The notes under the pieces are model-generated. The model saw only the letters and a list, made by a program, of their open reading frames with translations. It was not told the origin of the DNA and searched no databases. Shown in pieces: positions 36,128 to 45,130 of a DNA stretch of 64,000 nucleotides. The stretch comes from Candidatus Palauibacter rhopaloidicola. GTDB taxonomy: Bacteria; Gemmatimonadota; Gemmatimonadetes; Palauibacterales; Palauibacteraceae. The stretch covers positions 1 through 64,000 of the forward strand of contig JAPPGH010000042.1 in the NCBI GenBank assembly GCA_026914155.1, written 5' to 3'. The position numbers and the translations under genes are program-made. The number at the start of each line of letters is the position of its first letter. Positions within the stretch are counted from its first letter, which is position 1.

Positions 36128-37696
36128 TCAGCGGTTCGTGGGGAAGCCCAGATCGACGCGGCTGCCGGCGGGGTCGGGCCAGCGCGTCGTCATCACCTTC
36201 GGCTTCGTGTAGAAGTGGACGCCCTCCGGGCCGTAGATCCCGTGCGCCCCGAACGCCGACTCCTTCCAGCCGCCGAAGGACTGGTATCCGACCGGGACCG
36301 GAATCGGGACGTTGAGGCCGACCATGCCGGCGTCGGCGTCCTCCTGGAACTGTCGCGCGGCGCCTCCGTCGCGCGTGAAGATCGCGGCCCCGTTCCCCCA
36401 GGGATTCTCCCGCAACAGGTCGACCGCCTCGTGGTATGTCCCGACGCGCACGACGCAGAGTACCGGACCGAAGATCTCGTCCCGGTAGACGGTCATGTCG
36501 GGCGTCACCTCGTCGAGGAGGGTGACGCCGAGGAAGAAGCCGTCCCCCTCGAAGGGGGCGGCCCGGCCGTCGACGACGACGCACGCCCCGGCCTCGGCGC
36601 CCTGGCGCACGTAGTCCGCGACGCGGTCGCGGTGCTCGGCCGTGATGAGCGGGCCCATCTCGGACGCGGGATCGTCGCCGGGGCCGATGCGCAGCTTCTC
36701 CATGCGGGCCCGGATGGCGTCGACGAGCGGATCGGCGCTGTCGCCCACCGCGACCGCGACGGAGATCGCCATGCACCGCTCGCCGGCCGATCCGTACGCC
36801 GCGGAGACGGCGGAGTCCGCGGCGAGGTCGATGTCCGCATCGGGCAGCACGACCATGTGGTTCTTGGCGCCGCCGAGCGCCTGCACACGCTTCCCGTGCG
36901 CGGTGGCTGTCTCGTACACGTGCCGGGCGACCGGCGTCGACCCCACGAAGCTGACGGCCTGCACGTCGGGGTGTTCGAGCAGCCGGTTCACGGCCACGTG
37001 GTCGCCGTGCACGACGTTCAGGACGCCCGCCGGGAAGCCCGCCTCGTTGAAGAGTTCCGCGATGAAGTTGGCGGCGCTGGGATCGCGCGGTGAGGGTTTC
37101 AGCACGAACGCGTTCCCGCACGCGACCGCGTTCGGGAACATCCAGAGCGGGACCATGGCCGGGAAGTTGAACGGCGTGATCCCGGCCACGACACCGAGGG
37201 GCCGCCGGACGGAGTAGACGTCGACGCCGGTGGAGGCCTGCTCGCTGTACGTCCCCTTCAGGTGTTCGGCGAGGCCGCAGGCGTATTCGATGTTCTCCAG
37301 CCCGCGGGCGACCTCGCCCATCGCGTCGGCCAGCACCTTGCCGTGTTCGGCCGTGAGCCGCTTCGCGATTTCGTCGGCGTTTTCCGCGACCAGGTTGCGG
37401 TACGCGAACATGAGCTTCGTGCGCCGGGCGACGCTGACGTCCCGCCACTCTTCGAACGCCTCCGCGGCCGTCGCGACGGCTTCGTCGACCTCCCCGGCCC
37501 CCGCCAGCGGCAGCTCGCCCGTCCGGCGTCCCGTGGCCGGATTGAAGACCGGCGCCGTCCGGCCCGAAGCGCCGGGTCGCGCCCGACCGCCGATCAGGTG
37601 CGGGATCGGCTCGATCGTCGCTGTCGCGGCGTCTCCGACCGCCTCCGCCGCCGGCGCCGACGTTGTCGTCGTCGTTGAAGACAGTACGGTGCTCAC
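36128..37696 (-). CDS. mmsA: CoA-acylating methylmalonate-semialdehyde dehydrogenase
   Basis: About 522 residues. The GTG start at 37696 overlaps the stop of the upstream aldehyde dehydrogenase by 4 bp and follows GAGGGGG. After a low-complexity leader (STTTTTSAPAAEAVG) the ALDH fold begins at HLIGG. Signatures of the CoA-acylating branch are present: GVVAGITPFNFPAMVPLWMF, GGAKNHMVVLPDAD and the catalytic Cys in GSAGERCMAIS, with the family ending EGVHFYTKPKV. It converts methylmalonate or malonate semialdehyde to propionyl- or acetyl-CoA in valine, beta-alanine and inositol breakdown. The N-terminal leader is longer than usual. Confidence 0.9.
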   Translation of the reverse strand: MSTVLSSTTTTTSAPAAEAVGDAATATIEPIPHLIGGRARPGASGRTAPVFNPATGRRTGELPLAGAGEVDEAVATAAEAFEEWRDVSVARRTKLMFAYRNLVAENADEIAKRLTAEHGKVLADAMGEVARGLENIEYACGLAEHLKGTYSEQASTGVDVYSVRRPLGVVAGITPFNFPAMVPLWMFPNAVACGNAFVLKPSPRDPSAANFIAELFNEAGFPAGVLNVVHGDHVAVNRLLEHPDVQAVSFVGSTPVARHVYETATAHGKRVQALGGAKNHMVVLPDADIDLAADSAVSAAYGSAGERCMAISVAVAVGDSADPLVDAIRARMEKLRIGPGDDPASEMGPLITAEHRDRVADYVRQGAEAGACVVVDGRAAPFEGDGFFLGVTLLDEVTPDMTVYRDEIFGPVLCVVRVGTYHEAVDLLRENPWGNGAAIFTRDGGAARQFQEDADAGMVGLNVPIPVPVGYQSFGGWKESAFGAHGIYGPEGVHFYTKPKVMTTRWPDPAGSRVDLGFPTNR

Positions 37697-39129
37697 TTCG
37701 CCCCCTCGTGATAACCGAGGATCGCCTTCACCTCGAGGAACTCCTCGAGTCCGTGGCGGCCCCACTCACGCCCGTTGCCGGATTGCTTGTAGCCGCCGAA
37801 CGGCACCCGGAAGTCCGGACGCGCGCCGTTCAGGTTGACCTGGCCCGACCGGATCCGGCGCGCGACGGCCCGTCCGCGTTCGCGGTCCCCGGCCGACACG
37901 TAGCCGGCGAGCCCGTAGAGCGTGTCGTTCGCGATCCGAACCGCGTCATCGTCGTCCTCGTATCCGATGAGCACGAGCACAGGGCCGAAGATCTCCTCGC
38001 GCGCCACGACCATCTCATTGCTCGCGTGCGAGAAGACCGTCGGCCGGACGTAGTACCCCCGCTCGAATCCCGTCGGCCGCCCGGGCCCTCCCGTCGCGAG
38101 GTGCGCACCCTCCTCGATCCCCTGCTCGATGAGCCGCTGGATCCTGTCGAACTGCACGTCGGACACCGCCGGACCGATTGTCGTCCCCTCGGCGCCCGGA
38201 TCGCCGACCACGACCTTCCCGGCCGCCGCCGCCGCGATGTCCGCGGCCTCGTCCATCCGCGAATGCGGCACGAGCATGCGCGTCGGCGCGTTGCAGGACT
38301 GTCCGGTGTTGTTGCAGACGGCGAAGACGCCCCGGGACACCGCCCGCCCGAAATCGGCGTCGTCCAGGATGATGTTGGCCGACTTGCCGCCCAGTTCCTG
38401 CGCCACGCGCTTCACGGTCGGCGCCGCGTTCCGGGCCACCTCCACCCCCGCCCGCGTGGAGCCCGTGAAGGAGACCATGTCCACGTCGGGGTGCGACGCC
38501 AGCGCCGCGCCCACCACCGGACCGGCACCGTTCACGAGGTTGAAGACGCCCGGCGGCACGCCGGCCTCATCGAGGATTTCCGTGAAGATCAGCGCGTTCA
38601 GCGGCGCGACCTCCGACGGCTTGAGCACCATCGTGCACCCCGCCGCGAGCGCCGGCGCCACCTTGCAGGCGATCTGGTTCAGCGGCCAGTTCCACGGCGT
38701 GATGAAGGCGCACACCCCCACCGGCTCTCGCACCAGCAGCGAAGTTCCGAGGTCCGTCTCGAATTCGAAGTCCGCGAGGATCTTCAGCATGGTTCGGAAG
38801 TGGGCCATGCCGGACGGGACCTGTGCCTGCGCGGCCAGGCCCACCGGCGCGCCCATCTCCGCGCTGACGGTCGCGGCCAACTCCGCCGAACGGGCCCCGT
38901 AGCCCTCGCAGATCCGTTCCAGCAGCGCGACCCGTTCTTCCCGGCTCGTTCGCGAGAACGAGTCGAATGCCGCCTTCGCGGCCGCCACGGCGGCGTCCAC
39001 GTCGGCCTGTCCACCCATCGCGATGGCTCCGATCACCTCCTCGGTCGCCGGGTTGACCACGTCCAGCGTTTCGTCGACCGACGGTTCGACCCACGCGCCA
39101 TCGATATGGAACTTGCGGAGGTTCTCCAC
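37693..39129 (-). CDS. NAD(P)-dependent aldehyde dehydrogenase family protein
   Basis: About 478 residues from GTG 39129, with an AAAGGGA site upstream; an extension to 39186 is possible but adds an atypical Arg-rich leader. ALDH features: FITPWNWPLNQIACKVAPAL (cofactor), SFTGSTRAG, the catalytic Glu in ELGGKSANIILDDADF, the catalytic Cys in NNTGQSCNAPTRML, and the C-terminal FGGYKQSGNGREWG. The aldehyde substrate is not predictable. It is translationally coupled to mmsA, so the pair may act on successive or related semialdehydes. Confidence 0.9.
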   Translation of the reverse strand: MENLRKFHIDGAWVEPSVDETLDVVNPATEEVIGAIAMGGQADVDAAVAAAKAAFDSFSRTSREERVALLERICEGYGARSAELAATVSAEMGAPVGLAAQAQVPSGMAHFRTMLKILADFEFETDLGTSLLVREPVGVCAFITPWNWPLNQIACKVAPALAAGCTMVLKPSEVAPLNALIFTEILDEAGVPPGVFNLVNGAGPVVGAALASHPDVDMVSFTGSTRAGVEVARNAAPTVKRVAQELGGKSANIILDDADFGRAVSRGVFAVCNNTGQSCNAPTRMLVPHSRMDEAADIAAAAAGKVVVGDPGAEGTTIGPAVSDVQFDRIQRLIEQGIEEGAHLATGGPGRPTGFERGYYVRPTVFSHASNEMVVAREEIFGPVLVLIGYEDDDDAVRIANDTLYGLAGYVSAGDRERGRAVARRIRSGQVNLNGARPDFRVPFGGYKQSGNGREWGRHGLEEFLEVKAILGYHEGAK

Positions 39130-39185
39130 GGATTCCCTTTCCTCGCGCCGCGCGACGCGGCGCCATGATGTTGCATACGAAACCA

Positions 39186-39226
39186 CGACCCCGGCGGGGG
39201 GCAGCCTTCGCCTCCCGCCGGGGTCG
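39186..39226 (-). terminator. Strong hairpin, probable terminator after the TonB receptor gene
   Basis: A perfect 12-bp stem (GACCCCGGCGGG at 39187-39198 with CCCGCCGGGGTC at 39214-39225) lies between the TonB receptor gene and the aldehyde dehydrogenase genes. There is only a weak T-stretch after it on the minus strand, so it may act as a terminator or as a transcript-end stabiliser. Confidence 0.55.
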
Positions 39227-39292
39227 GATCCTACCCTCCGGGCTCGTCCTCGACTACCGGCGACCCCGGATCCGTCGGACTACGTTCGGAAC

Positions 39293-42058
39293 TCACCCCG
39301 TCAGCCACGACCAGCGGTAGTTCACGCGGACGTAGTAGTAGCCGCCGTTGAAGCCGAACGGCGAACTCTCCGGATAGAGCAGACCGACGTCGTCGGCCGT
39401 TTCCGGAGCCTGCGTCGCCGGATACGTGTCGAACAGGTTGTTCGCGCCGATCGTGAGCTCGGCATCGTCCGTGAGATCCGTCGACAGCTCCACGTCGATG
39501 AGGAACCGGCCGGGGAAGGCCGTGCCCTCGACGCCGCCGATCACCACGCCGCCGACGTCCACCCACGAATCGTACCAGGTACCGCGCAGGAGGGTGCGTA
39601 CTCCGCCCAGCGCGTGCAGCACGTTGAGCGAACCCCGCCACGAGGGGACGGACTGCTCGAGCTGGTCCACCCGGTCCGTGTCGATGACGTCGGGGTTGAA
39701 ATCGGTGACCGACGTGCCGTTGTAGTTGAAGAGCACGCTGAAGCTCGTCGCGCCGCCCATCGACGGAGGCGTGTAGTTCGCGACGATGTCGAGCCCCTGC
39801 GTCCTCGTGCTGAAGTCGTTCGTGAAGAACCGGAACTCGGCGAGGTTCGCCGCGCTCGTGATCCCCTCGCCCAGCAGTCGCGTGACCTCATCGTCGGTGA
39901 GCGAGAACGTCTGCGTCTGCGCGAAGCGGTCCGAGATCGCGATCCGGTAGTAGTCCACCGTCAGCTTGAACGCGTCCGCGTCGAACACCGTCCCGGCGGT
40001 CAGGCTGAACGCCTTCTCGGGCGTCAGCTGCCGCCCGCCTCGAAGGGCCGCCACGGCGGACGTCGACGGAATCGTGCCGCGGTTGACGAGGTCGCCGATC
40101 GTCGCGTCGAACACCGTCGAAACGTTGAAGGCGTTCTGCTGCCCCGGCGTCGGCGCGCGGAAGCCGGTGCTCCCGCCGGCGCGCAGGGCGACCGCGTCGC
40201 TGACCTGCAGGCGGCCCGAGACCTTCCCCGTCAACTGAGTTCCGAAGTCGGAGAAGTCTTCCAACCGCAACGCGGCGCCGAGCGTCCACGGATCTTCGCT
40301 GCCGCCCAGCTGGAGATCTCCGTAGACCGCCACGTTCTGGCGGTCCCAGTTCCCTGCCGCGATCGGGCTGAAGCCGGGGAAGCCGTTGGAGGACGAGCTG
40401 AAGCCCTGCGCGGCGTAGGGCCCGATCTTCCATGACTCGTCCTGCCCCTGCCCGATCGTGAAGCGCTCTTCCCGCCGCTCGAGTCCGCCCGCGAGGTGGA
40501 CCTGGTCGCTGGCCTCGTACGCGACGTCGAAGTTGAGGTTGAACTCGTCCTGCCGGTAGAGCCCCGGGTCGAAATGCGTGGGCGTCTCCGGCCCGAGCGC
40601 CGCGTTTACCGTGTTGTAGATGAAGAAGTCGGCCGTATGGCTGCCGAAGCCGGCGCTCGCATCCCAGGTAAAGCCGTCCGCGTTGCCGCCCTTGACGCCG
40701 CTGACGACGGACCAGTCGGTGACGTTGCCGCCGAACTGGGGCGTGAAGCCGCCGGGGAACATCTCCTGGAACGAGAAGCAGTTCGGATCCGCGAAAACCT
40801 GCGCCAACGCCGCCGGATCGGGCACATTGTTGGTGATGGGGACCTCGGGGCAGTTCGCCGTTCCGAGACCCTTCGCCATCAGCACGTCACCGATGAGAAG
40901 CGACTCCCCGCCGTCACCGCTGAACACGGCGCCACGCGTGTTCGGGTTACGGAAGAAGAAGCCGCCGTCCACCTCCTTGGTGGAGAGGTTCCCGAAGGCG
41001 TAGAACTGCTCGTCGTCGTTGAACGTGTAACCGGTGTTGAGCCACACCTTCAGGTCGTCGTTGACCTCGGGCGACCCCCAGATCTGCGCCGTGGGCGTGC
41101 GGACGGCGCTGTTGCCGGCCGCGAGAAGCGCGATGGCATCGGCGCGCTGGATGGCCCGGTCGGTCGGATCCTGGTTTCCGTATTCCACGCTCAAGTTGGC
41201 GAAGCCGGTGGACCCCAGCGGAACCCCGACGTTGCCGGAGACGGTGAGCATGTCGCCGTCACCTTCGTAGTAGCTGCCGCTCTTCACCTCGATCATGCCG
41301 CCGTCGCGGTCGTCCTTCAGGATGAAGTTCATCACGCCGGCGATGGCGTCGGAACCGTACTGCGCCGAGGCGCCGTCGCGGAGGACTTCCACCTGCCGCA
41401 GCGCGATGCCCGGAATGGAGCCGATGTCGACGCCCTGGGCCCCGTCCGAGAGACCGGCCCCGAGCCACGTGATGATCGAGCCGCGGTGCCGCCGCTTCCC
41501 GTTGATCAGCACCATGGTGTGATCGGAGGCGAGCCCCCGCAGGTTCGCCGGACGCGTGATCGTGGCCGCGTCGCTGATGGGCTCGACGCGGACGTTGTAG
41601 GACGGCACCGCGGTGCGGAGCAGGAAGTCGATGTTCGTCTCCGCCTGCCTGGTGATCTCGGACACCGGGATCACGTCCACGGGCACCATCGACTCGGTCA
41701 CCGTCCGCGGCTGCGTGCGGCTTCCGACGACCACCAGCTCACCGAGGTTGATCGCCTGTAGTTCCAGCGCGAAGTCCTGGTTCGCCGTCTGGCCGCTCGC
41801 GACCGACACCGTCTGCGTCTGAATCGCGTAACCGATGAGCCGGACTTCGACCACGTGGTCGCCGGCCGGGACGCCGGAAATCGAATAGGCGCCGCCGGCG
41901 CCCGAGCCCACCGATATGTCGAGCGCGGCGATTGCGACCCTCGCGCCGCTGAGGCCGGCGCCGGTCGGACTGGTCACCCTGCCCTCGATGGTCCCCTGGG
42001 CATACGCCGCCGCCGGCGCCGCCAGAAAAGCAAGGGCCAGGAATGCTCGTTTCAGCAT
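39293..42058 (-). CDS. TonB-dependent outer membrane receptor
   Basis: About 921 residues. ATG 42058 is chosen over ATG 42064 because AAGGAG is 6 bp upstream of it but directly abuts the other. A signal peptide (RAFLALAFLAAPAAAYAQ) precedes a carboxypeptidase-regulatory-like Ig domain (GTIEGRVTSPTGAGLSGARV), then a plug domain (LRGLASDHTMVLINGKRRHR, IALRQVEVLRDGASAQYGSD, AGVMNFILK) and a large barrel. The C-terminus (YYYVRVNYRWSWLTG) is near a terminal aromatic. The ligand is unknown. The gene follows a Tat-signal HD-domain protein 120 bp upstream on the same strand, so the two may be functionally linked. Confidence 0.92.
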   Translation of the reverse strand: MLKRAFLALAFLAAPAAAYAQGTIEGRVTSPTGAGLSGARVAIAALDISVGSGAGGAYSISGVPAGDHVVEVRLIGYAIQTQTVSVASGQTANQDFALELQAINLGELVVVGSRTQPRTVTESMVPVDVIPVSEITRQAETNIDFLLRTAVPSYNVRVEPISDAATITRPANLRGLASDHTMVLINGKRRHRGSIITWLGAGLSDGAQGVDIGSIPGIALRQVEVLRDGASAQYGSDAIAGVMNFILKDDRDGGMIEVKSGSYYEGDGDMLTVSGNVGVPLGSTGFANLSVEYGNQDPTDRAIQRADAIALLAAGNSAVRTPTAQIWGSPEVNDDLKVWLNTGYTFNDDEQFYAFGNLSTKEVDGGFFFRNPNTRGAVFSGDGGESLLIGDVLMAKGLGTANCPEVPITNNVPDPAALAQVFADPNCFSFQEMFPGGFTPQFGGNVTDWSVVSGVKGGNADGFTWDASAGFGSHTADFFIYNTVNAALGPETPTHFDPGLYRQDEFNLNFDVAYEASDQVHLAGGLERREERFTIGQGQDESWKIGPYAAQGFSSSSNGFPGFSPIAAGNWDRQNVAVYGDLQLGGSEDPWTLGAALRLEDFSDFGTQLTGKVSGRLQVSDAVALRAGGSTGFRAPTPGQQNAFNVSTVFDATIGDLVNRGTIPSTSAVAALRGGRQLTPEKAFSLTAGTVFDADAFKLTVDYYRIAISDRFAQTQTFSLTDDEVTRLLGEGITSAANLAEFRFFTNDFSTRTQGLDIVANYTPPSMGGATSFSVLFNYNGTSVTDFNPDVIDTDRVDQLEQSVPSWRGSLNVLHALGGVRTLLRGTWYDSWVDVGGVVIGGVEGTAFPGRFLIDVELSTDLTDDAELTIGANNLFDTYPATQAPETADDVGLLYPESSPFGFNGGYYYVRVNYRWSWLTG

Positions 42059-42084
42059 ACTCATCTCCTTAGGTTGGTTGTACT

Positions 42085-42099
42085 CAACTTCCGAAGTTG
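42085..42099. promoter_or_regulatory. Inverted repeat upstream of the TonB receptor gene
   Basis: CAACTTC-C-GAAGTTG is a perfect 7-bp inverted repeat with a 1-nt centre, 27 bp upstream of the chosen receptor start. A half-site-like CAACTTGAAG also occurs on the minus strand upstream of the HD-domain gene (about 43122-43132). This could be an operator for a shared regulator; no regulator gene is adjacent. Confidence 0.35.
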
Positions 42100-42178
42100 G
42101 TCAGTTTCAAAGGATCGGCTCGAAACTTCCCGTCCCCGAGGGCCCGAGCCGAGGGCCCGCGGAACGTCCGGAGATGCC

Positions 42179-43084
42179 CTAGAGCGGAGCCCAGGGCATC
42201 TCGAGTGACCTCCACATGTGTGCGACCGGACTGTTGTCGTACCCGAGACCCTCCTTTGGCTGCTTGAAGTGGCGCCCGATGATGTCGATGAACGGATCCA
42301 GCGATACCTCCATGCCATCCTGGAAGGCATATGTGTCGTTGACGCAGATCATGCGGGCCGAAACGTACAGCGGGTGGCCTTTCGCGTACTCCGCCGCCTG
42401 CTTGATGTAGTCCGGCGGAATGTAGTCCTCGCCGAAGATCCGGTTGTACAGCTCCGGGTATTCGTACCCGTACTCCTCGTCCGGATAGAAGCGCAGCGCG
42501 CCGTGATACCGGATGCCCCAACTCACGTACTCGGGAACATACGGTTCGTAGAGCTGCGCGCCCCACCAGCCGTGATCCACCTTGATCAGGTTCTGCACCG
42601 TGTCGTGAAGCAGGCCGGCGAGGACGTTCTCCTCGGGCTGCCCGTCACTTAACGCGTGAGTCGCGCTCTGCAGGACATGCCGGGCGGGCCAGAACCTGCG
42701 GCGGAAGAAATCCTCCAGCGTGGGATTCGCCGGGAGCGGTTCGAGAACCTCGTCGGTGGGCCTGAACAGGTTGCCGGTTCCGCGCGGGGGCCGGACCTCC
42801 TGCCCGGCATCGTGATCGTCGTGGTGGTCTTCGTCCGCGAATTCGGCTTCGGCCTCCGCGGCCTCCGCCAGCAACTCGTTCTCGTCGAGGAGCCGCGGGT
42901 CGAGGTCTTCCGTCCGCGGAACCGGACCGTGGTGGTGGTGATGGTCGTGGGCGTGACCCGGATCCTCGCCGTCGAGAAGATCGCACATGTAGTGCTCCAA
43001 GGCCTCCGCCTTGTCCTCGGGCGTCATGACCGCGAGGGCACCGGCACCAACCGATGCGAGGAACTTTCTTCGGTCGATCTCCAT
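42179..43084 (-). CDS. Tat-signal HD-domain protein; candidate mixed-valent di-iron oxygenase
   Basis: About 301 residues; GGGAGG is 6-7 bp before ATG 43084. The N-terminus reads DRRKFLASVGAGALAV, a twin-arginine signal. Residues 40-100 are a His- and acid-rich low-complexity stretch (GHAHDHHHHHG, DEDHHDDHD) suited to metal binding. The C-terminal two thirds has HD-domain spacing: His136, His160-Asp161 (LAGLLHDTVQN), His171 (KVDHGWWGAQLY), His194 (WGIRYHGALRFYP) and Asp250 (ICVNDTYAF). A set of H...HD...H...H...D is what myo-inositol oxygenase and PhnZ-type di-iron enzymes use, whereas plain phosphohydrolases often need fewer ligands. An exported phosphohydrolase is the alternative. It lies upstream of, and co-directional with, a TonB receptor. 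Confidence 0.6.
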   Translation of the reverse strand: MEIDRRKFLASVGAGALAVMTPEDKAEALEHYMCDLLDGEDPGHAHDHHHHHGPVPRTEDLDPRLLDENELLAEAAEAEAEFADEDHHDDHDAGQEVRPPRGTGNLFRPTDEVLEPLPANPTLEDFFRRRFWPARHVLQSATHALSDGQPEENVLAGLLHDTVQNLIKVDHGWWGAQLYEPYVPEYVSWGIRYHGALRFYPDEEYGYEYPELYNRIFGEDYIPPDYIKQAAEYAKGHPLYVSARMICVNDTYAFQDGMEVSLDPFIDIIGRHFKQPKEGLGYDNSPVAHMWRSLEMPWAPL

Positions 43085-43190
43085 GCTTCCCTCCCGACGC
43101 TGGAGGTTACGCGGCCGTTACGCCTTCAAGTTGATTAAACGGGCGCGGGACCGCTAGGTGGCGGTGGCAGGAGGGTCGCGCGAGGCCACC

Positions 43191-43223
43191 AAAAAAGGGG
43201 GGCGTCCCGTCCCGGACGCCCCC
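43191..43223 (-). terminator. Rho-independent terminator of cspA
   Basis: On the minus strand a perfect 10-bp stem (GGGGGCGTCC with GGACGCCCCC, 6-nt loop) is followed at once by six T residues (43191-43196). This is a textbook intrinsic terminator 46 bp after the cspA stop codon. Confidence 0.9.
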
Positions 43224-43268
43224 TCCTTCTACGTGCCTCTCAACGCGATGCGCGATTCTACCTGCGGA

Positions 43269-43481
43269 TCAATAGGCCTGCTTGACCACGTTCTCGGCCT
43301 TGGGGCCCTTCGGTCCGTCGACGACATCGAGTTCGACCTTCTCACCTTCCGCCAGACTCCGAAAACCATCCGCCTGGATCGCCGTGTGGTGAACGAAGAC
43401 CTCGGCCGATCCATCATCGAGCGCGATGAACCCGAAGCCCTTCTGATCGTTGAACCACTTGACTGTGCCGCTTCTGCGCAT
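43269..43481 (-). CDS. cspA: Cold-shock domain protein, CspA family
   Basis: About 70 residues, the standard family size, from ATG 43481 with AGGAG 8 bp upstream; an upstream in-frame start would add a non-homologous tail. The single OB-fold carries RNP1 (KGFGFI) and RNP2 (VFVHHTAI), with [20 protein letters not shown] at the N-terminus. It binds single-stranded nucleic acid and acts as an RNA chaperone. It is monocistronic, with its own terminator, and the roughly 150-bp upstream region probably holds a structured leader, as for other csp genes. Whether it is cold-induced cannot be told from sequence. Confidence 0.95.
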   Translation of the reverse strand: MRRSGTVKWFNDQKGFGFIALDDGSAEVFVHHTAIQADGFRSLAEGEKVELDVVDGPKGPKAENVVKQAY

Positions 43482-43632
43482 GCCCGTGCTCCTGAAGGTA
43501 TTAGTGTCGCCGAGAGTACGGGCTTGCCGCACGTGCCGACCACGATGCCGGCGAACCTGATCCGGTTCGCATTTTCCGGAGCCCAGAATACACGGGAAAT
43601 TTGCGGTTGTCCATGCGCCGGGCGGGACGCGT

Positions 43633-44409
43633 CTATTTCGTTACCGACAGGAAATCGCGAAGCCGGAGTTTCGTCTGGTGGTCCTGCATCCGCGTGCCGC
43701 GCATGTTCTGGCCGCGAATATAGGTCCGCTGCCAGCCCTCTTGAACCGCCTCCTCGTCCCGGGCGTGGAGGTCGTCGATGAACTGGGCTCGGGATTCGTT
43801 CCACTCCGTGTACTGGTTCGCGATGAGCTTGTCGTCCCACAGCTCTCGGGTGCGCGGGCGCACGTTTTCGAGATAGTGCCGCGGAATGGGGACGATCCGG
43901 CAGATCGGCTCCCCCTCGTCGAAGCGGATCCAGTGCTTGGGCCGCGTGACCTTCCAGTTCATCGTGAACGAGAACGGAGCCCAGTCGGTCTCGATGATCC
44001 CGTCGAGCGGTGCGATGCCGTCCTTTGGAAGGTTGGGGCAGCCTCTCGCCCAGAGGTTGTGTCCCTTCGTGGTGCGGAACAGATAGCCGGGCGTGAAAGT
44101 CAGGACACCGCTCCCGAAATGGCTCGCGATGGCCGGGTGCGGCTCGTCCTCCCATCGAAAACGGATGGAGTCCAACGCGACCCCGCCGTCCCAGCGAAGC
44201 CAGAACTTCGTAGGGCAGAGCAGGTCCCAGCCGGCCTGGTTCGCGATGAGGAGCGGCAGGCAGCGGTAGGCGAAGCGATCAGGCGTCTCATCCATCCACT
44301 CGCGACGCTGGTCGCCCGTCACGATCTCGAGGGCGGTCTCCGCGACCCGGAAGGCCGTCAGTTCGATGCCGCGCGCGGACTGCGGCCGCGCCTTTGCCTT
44401 CTTCGCCAC
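43633..44409 (-). CDS. DUF6065 family protein
   Basis: About 258 residues. The sequence matches the DUF6065 pattern: [17 protein letters not shown] near residue 55, [20 protein letters not shown] (about 95-115), [31 protein letters not shown] and [16 protein letters not shown]. Members are soluble and uncharacterised. Some relatives are found beside oxygenase or modification enzymes, but here the neighbours are cspA and lipoproteins of unknown function. There is no signal peptide. Sequence alone does not give a function. Confidence 0.75.
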   Translation of the reverse strand: MAKKAKARPQSARGIELTAFRVAETALEIVTGDQRREWMDETPDRFAYRCLPLLIANQAGWDLLCPTKFWLRWDGGVALDSIRFRWEDEPHPAIASHFGSGVLTFTPGYLFRTTKGHNLWARGCPNLPKDGIAPLDGIIETDWAPFSFTMNWKVTRPKHWIRFDEGEPICRIVPIPRHYLENVRPRTRELWDDKLIANQYTEWNESRAQFIDDLHARDEEAVQEGWQRTYIRGQNMRGTRMQDHQTKLRLRDFLSVTK

Positions 44410-44424
44410 GGGGAGCCCTACGCC

Positions 44425-44973
44425 TTACCGCGCCGAGACCCGGTTCGCCGGCCCGCCTCCGCCGCCACCCTCGGAAGGCTCGACGAGCGACTTGCCGAGA
44501 TCCAGCGGCACAAGCCGGCCGCCGATTTCCGCGACGCCCTGTATGCGGACCCAGCGGTCGAGAAGCGTCACCTGGAGCACGGTCTCGAATCCGTCTGCCG
44601 TCGCGGTGGGGTCGATCTTCATCGTGATCCGTCGCGCACCGACGTCGTACTCCCACGAACCATAGAGCCGGGTGTCGAGGGTCGTACCGCCCGGCCCGAA
44701 TCCGGTCAACGTGATCCGCGAACTCAGGTTCTGGATCGACCCGAAGACGAGACGGACATCGGAGCCGGGGGGGAGGGGCTGGAAGTCGTCGGGAAGATGC
44801 GGCACCTGGCGCCTGAGAAGCTCGAGCGGCCGGTAGGCGCCGACGATGGTGTGATGGACGGTTCGGTATGCGGGCCCGTACGGGTTGTCGTCGAACTCGC
44901 ACCCCGCCATGCCGCCGGCGAAGGTCGCGACTGCGGCCGCGCACACGATGTTCCGGACCCGCGGGGATCTCAT
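44425..44973 (-). CDS. Lipoprotein of unknown function, sister of the 45131-45667 gene
   Basis: About 182 residues from ATG 44973, 6 bp after GGAGG. The signal ends with a lipobox-like MAGC (VCAAAVATFAGGMAGCEFDD). The mature protein is beta-rich: NPYGPAYR, YRPLELL, LPDDFQPLPPGSDVRLVFGS, GSWEYD, TADGFETVLQVTLLDRWVRI, LVPLDLGK, then a Gly-rich tail (EGGGGGG). I do not recognise the family. The upstream gene encodes a clear homologue, so the pair arose by duplication. A small lipid-anchored barrel or lipocalin-like fold would fit, but this is only a guess. Confidence 0.7.
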   Translation of the reverse strand: MRSPRVRNIVCAAAVATFAGGMAGCEFDDNPYGPAYRTVHHTIVGAYRPLELLRRQVPHLPDDFQPLPPGSDVRLVFGSIQNLSSRITLTGFGPGGTTLDTRLYGSWEYDVGARRITMKIDPTATADGFETVLQVTLLDRWVRIQGVAEIGGRLVPLDLGKSLVEPSEGGGGGGPANRVSAR

Positions 44974-45130
44974 GAAGCCTCCGGCACTGGTTTCGATCTG
45001 GATGCCGCAGCCCCCCGGGACACAACCGTGTCGGCCGGGGGGCGCGACATTCCTCTGAATAAGACAGTCCGGCCTCGCGCGGGCAACCCGCCGTCCGCGT
45101 GTCAGGTGCCGGGAAGCTTGCCGCCGCTCG

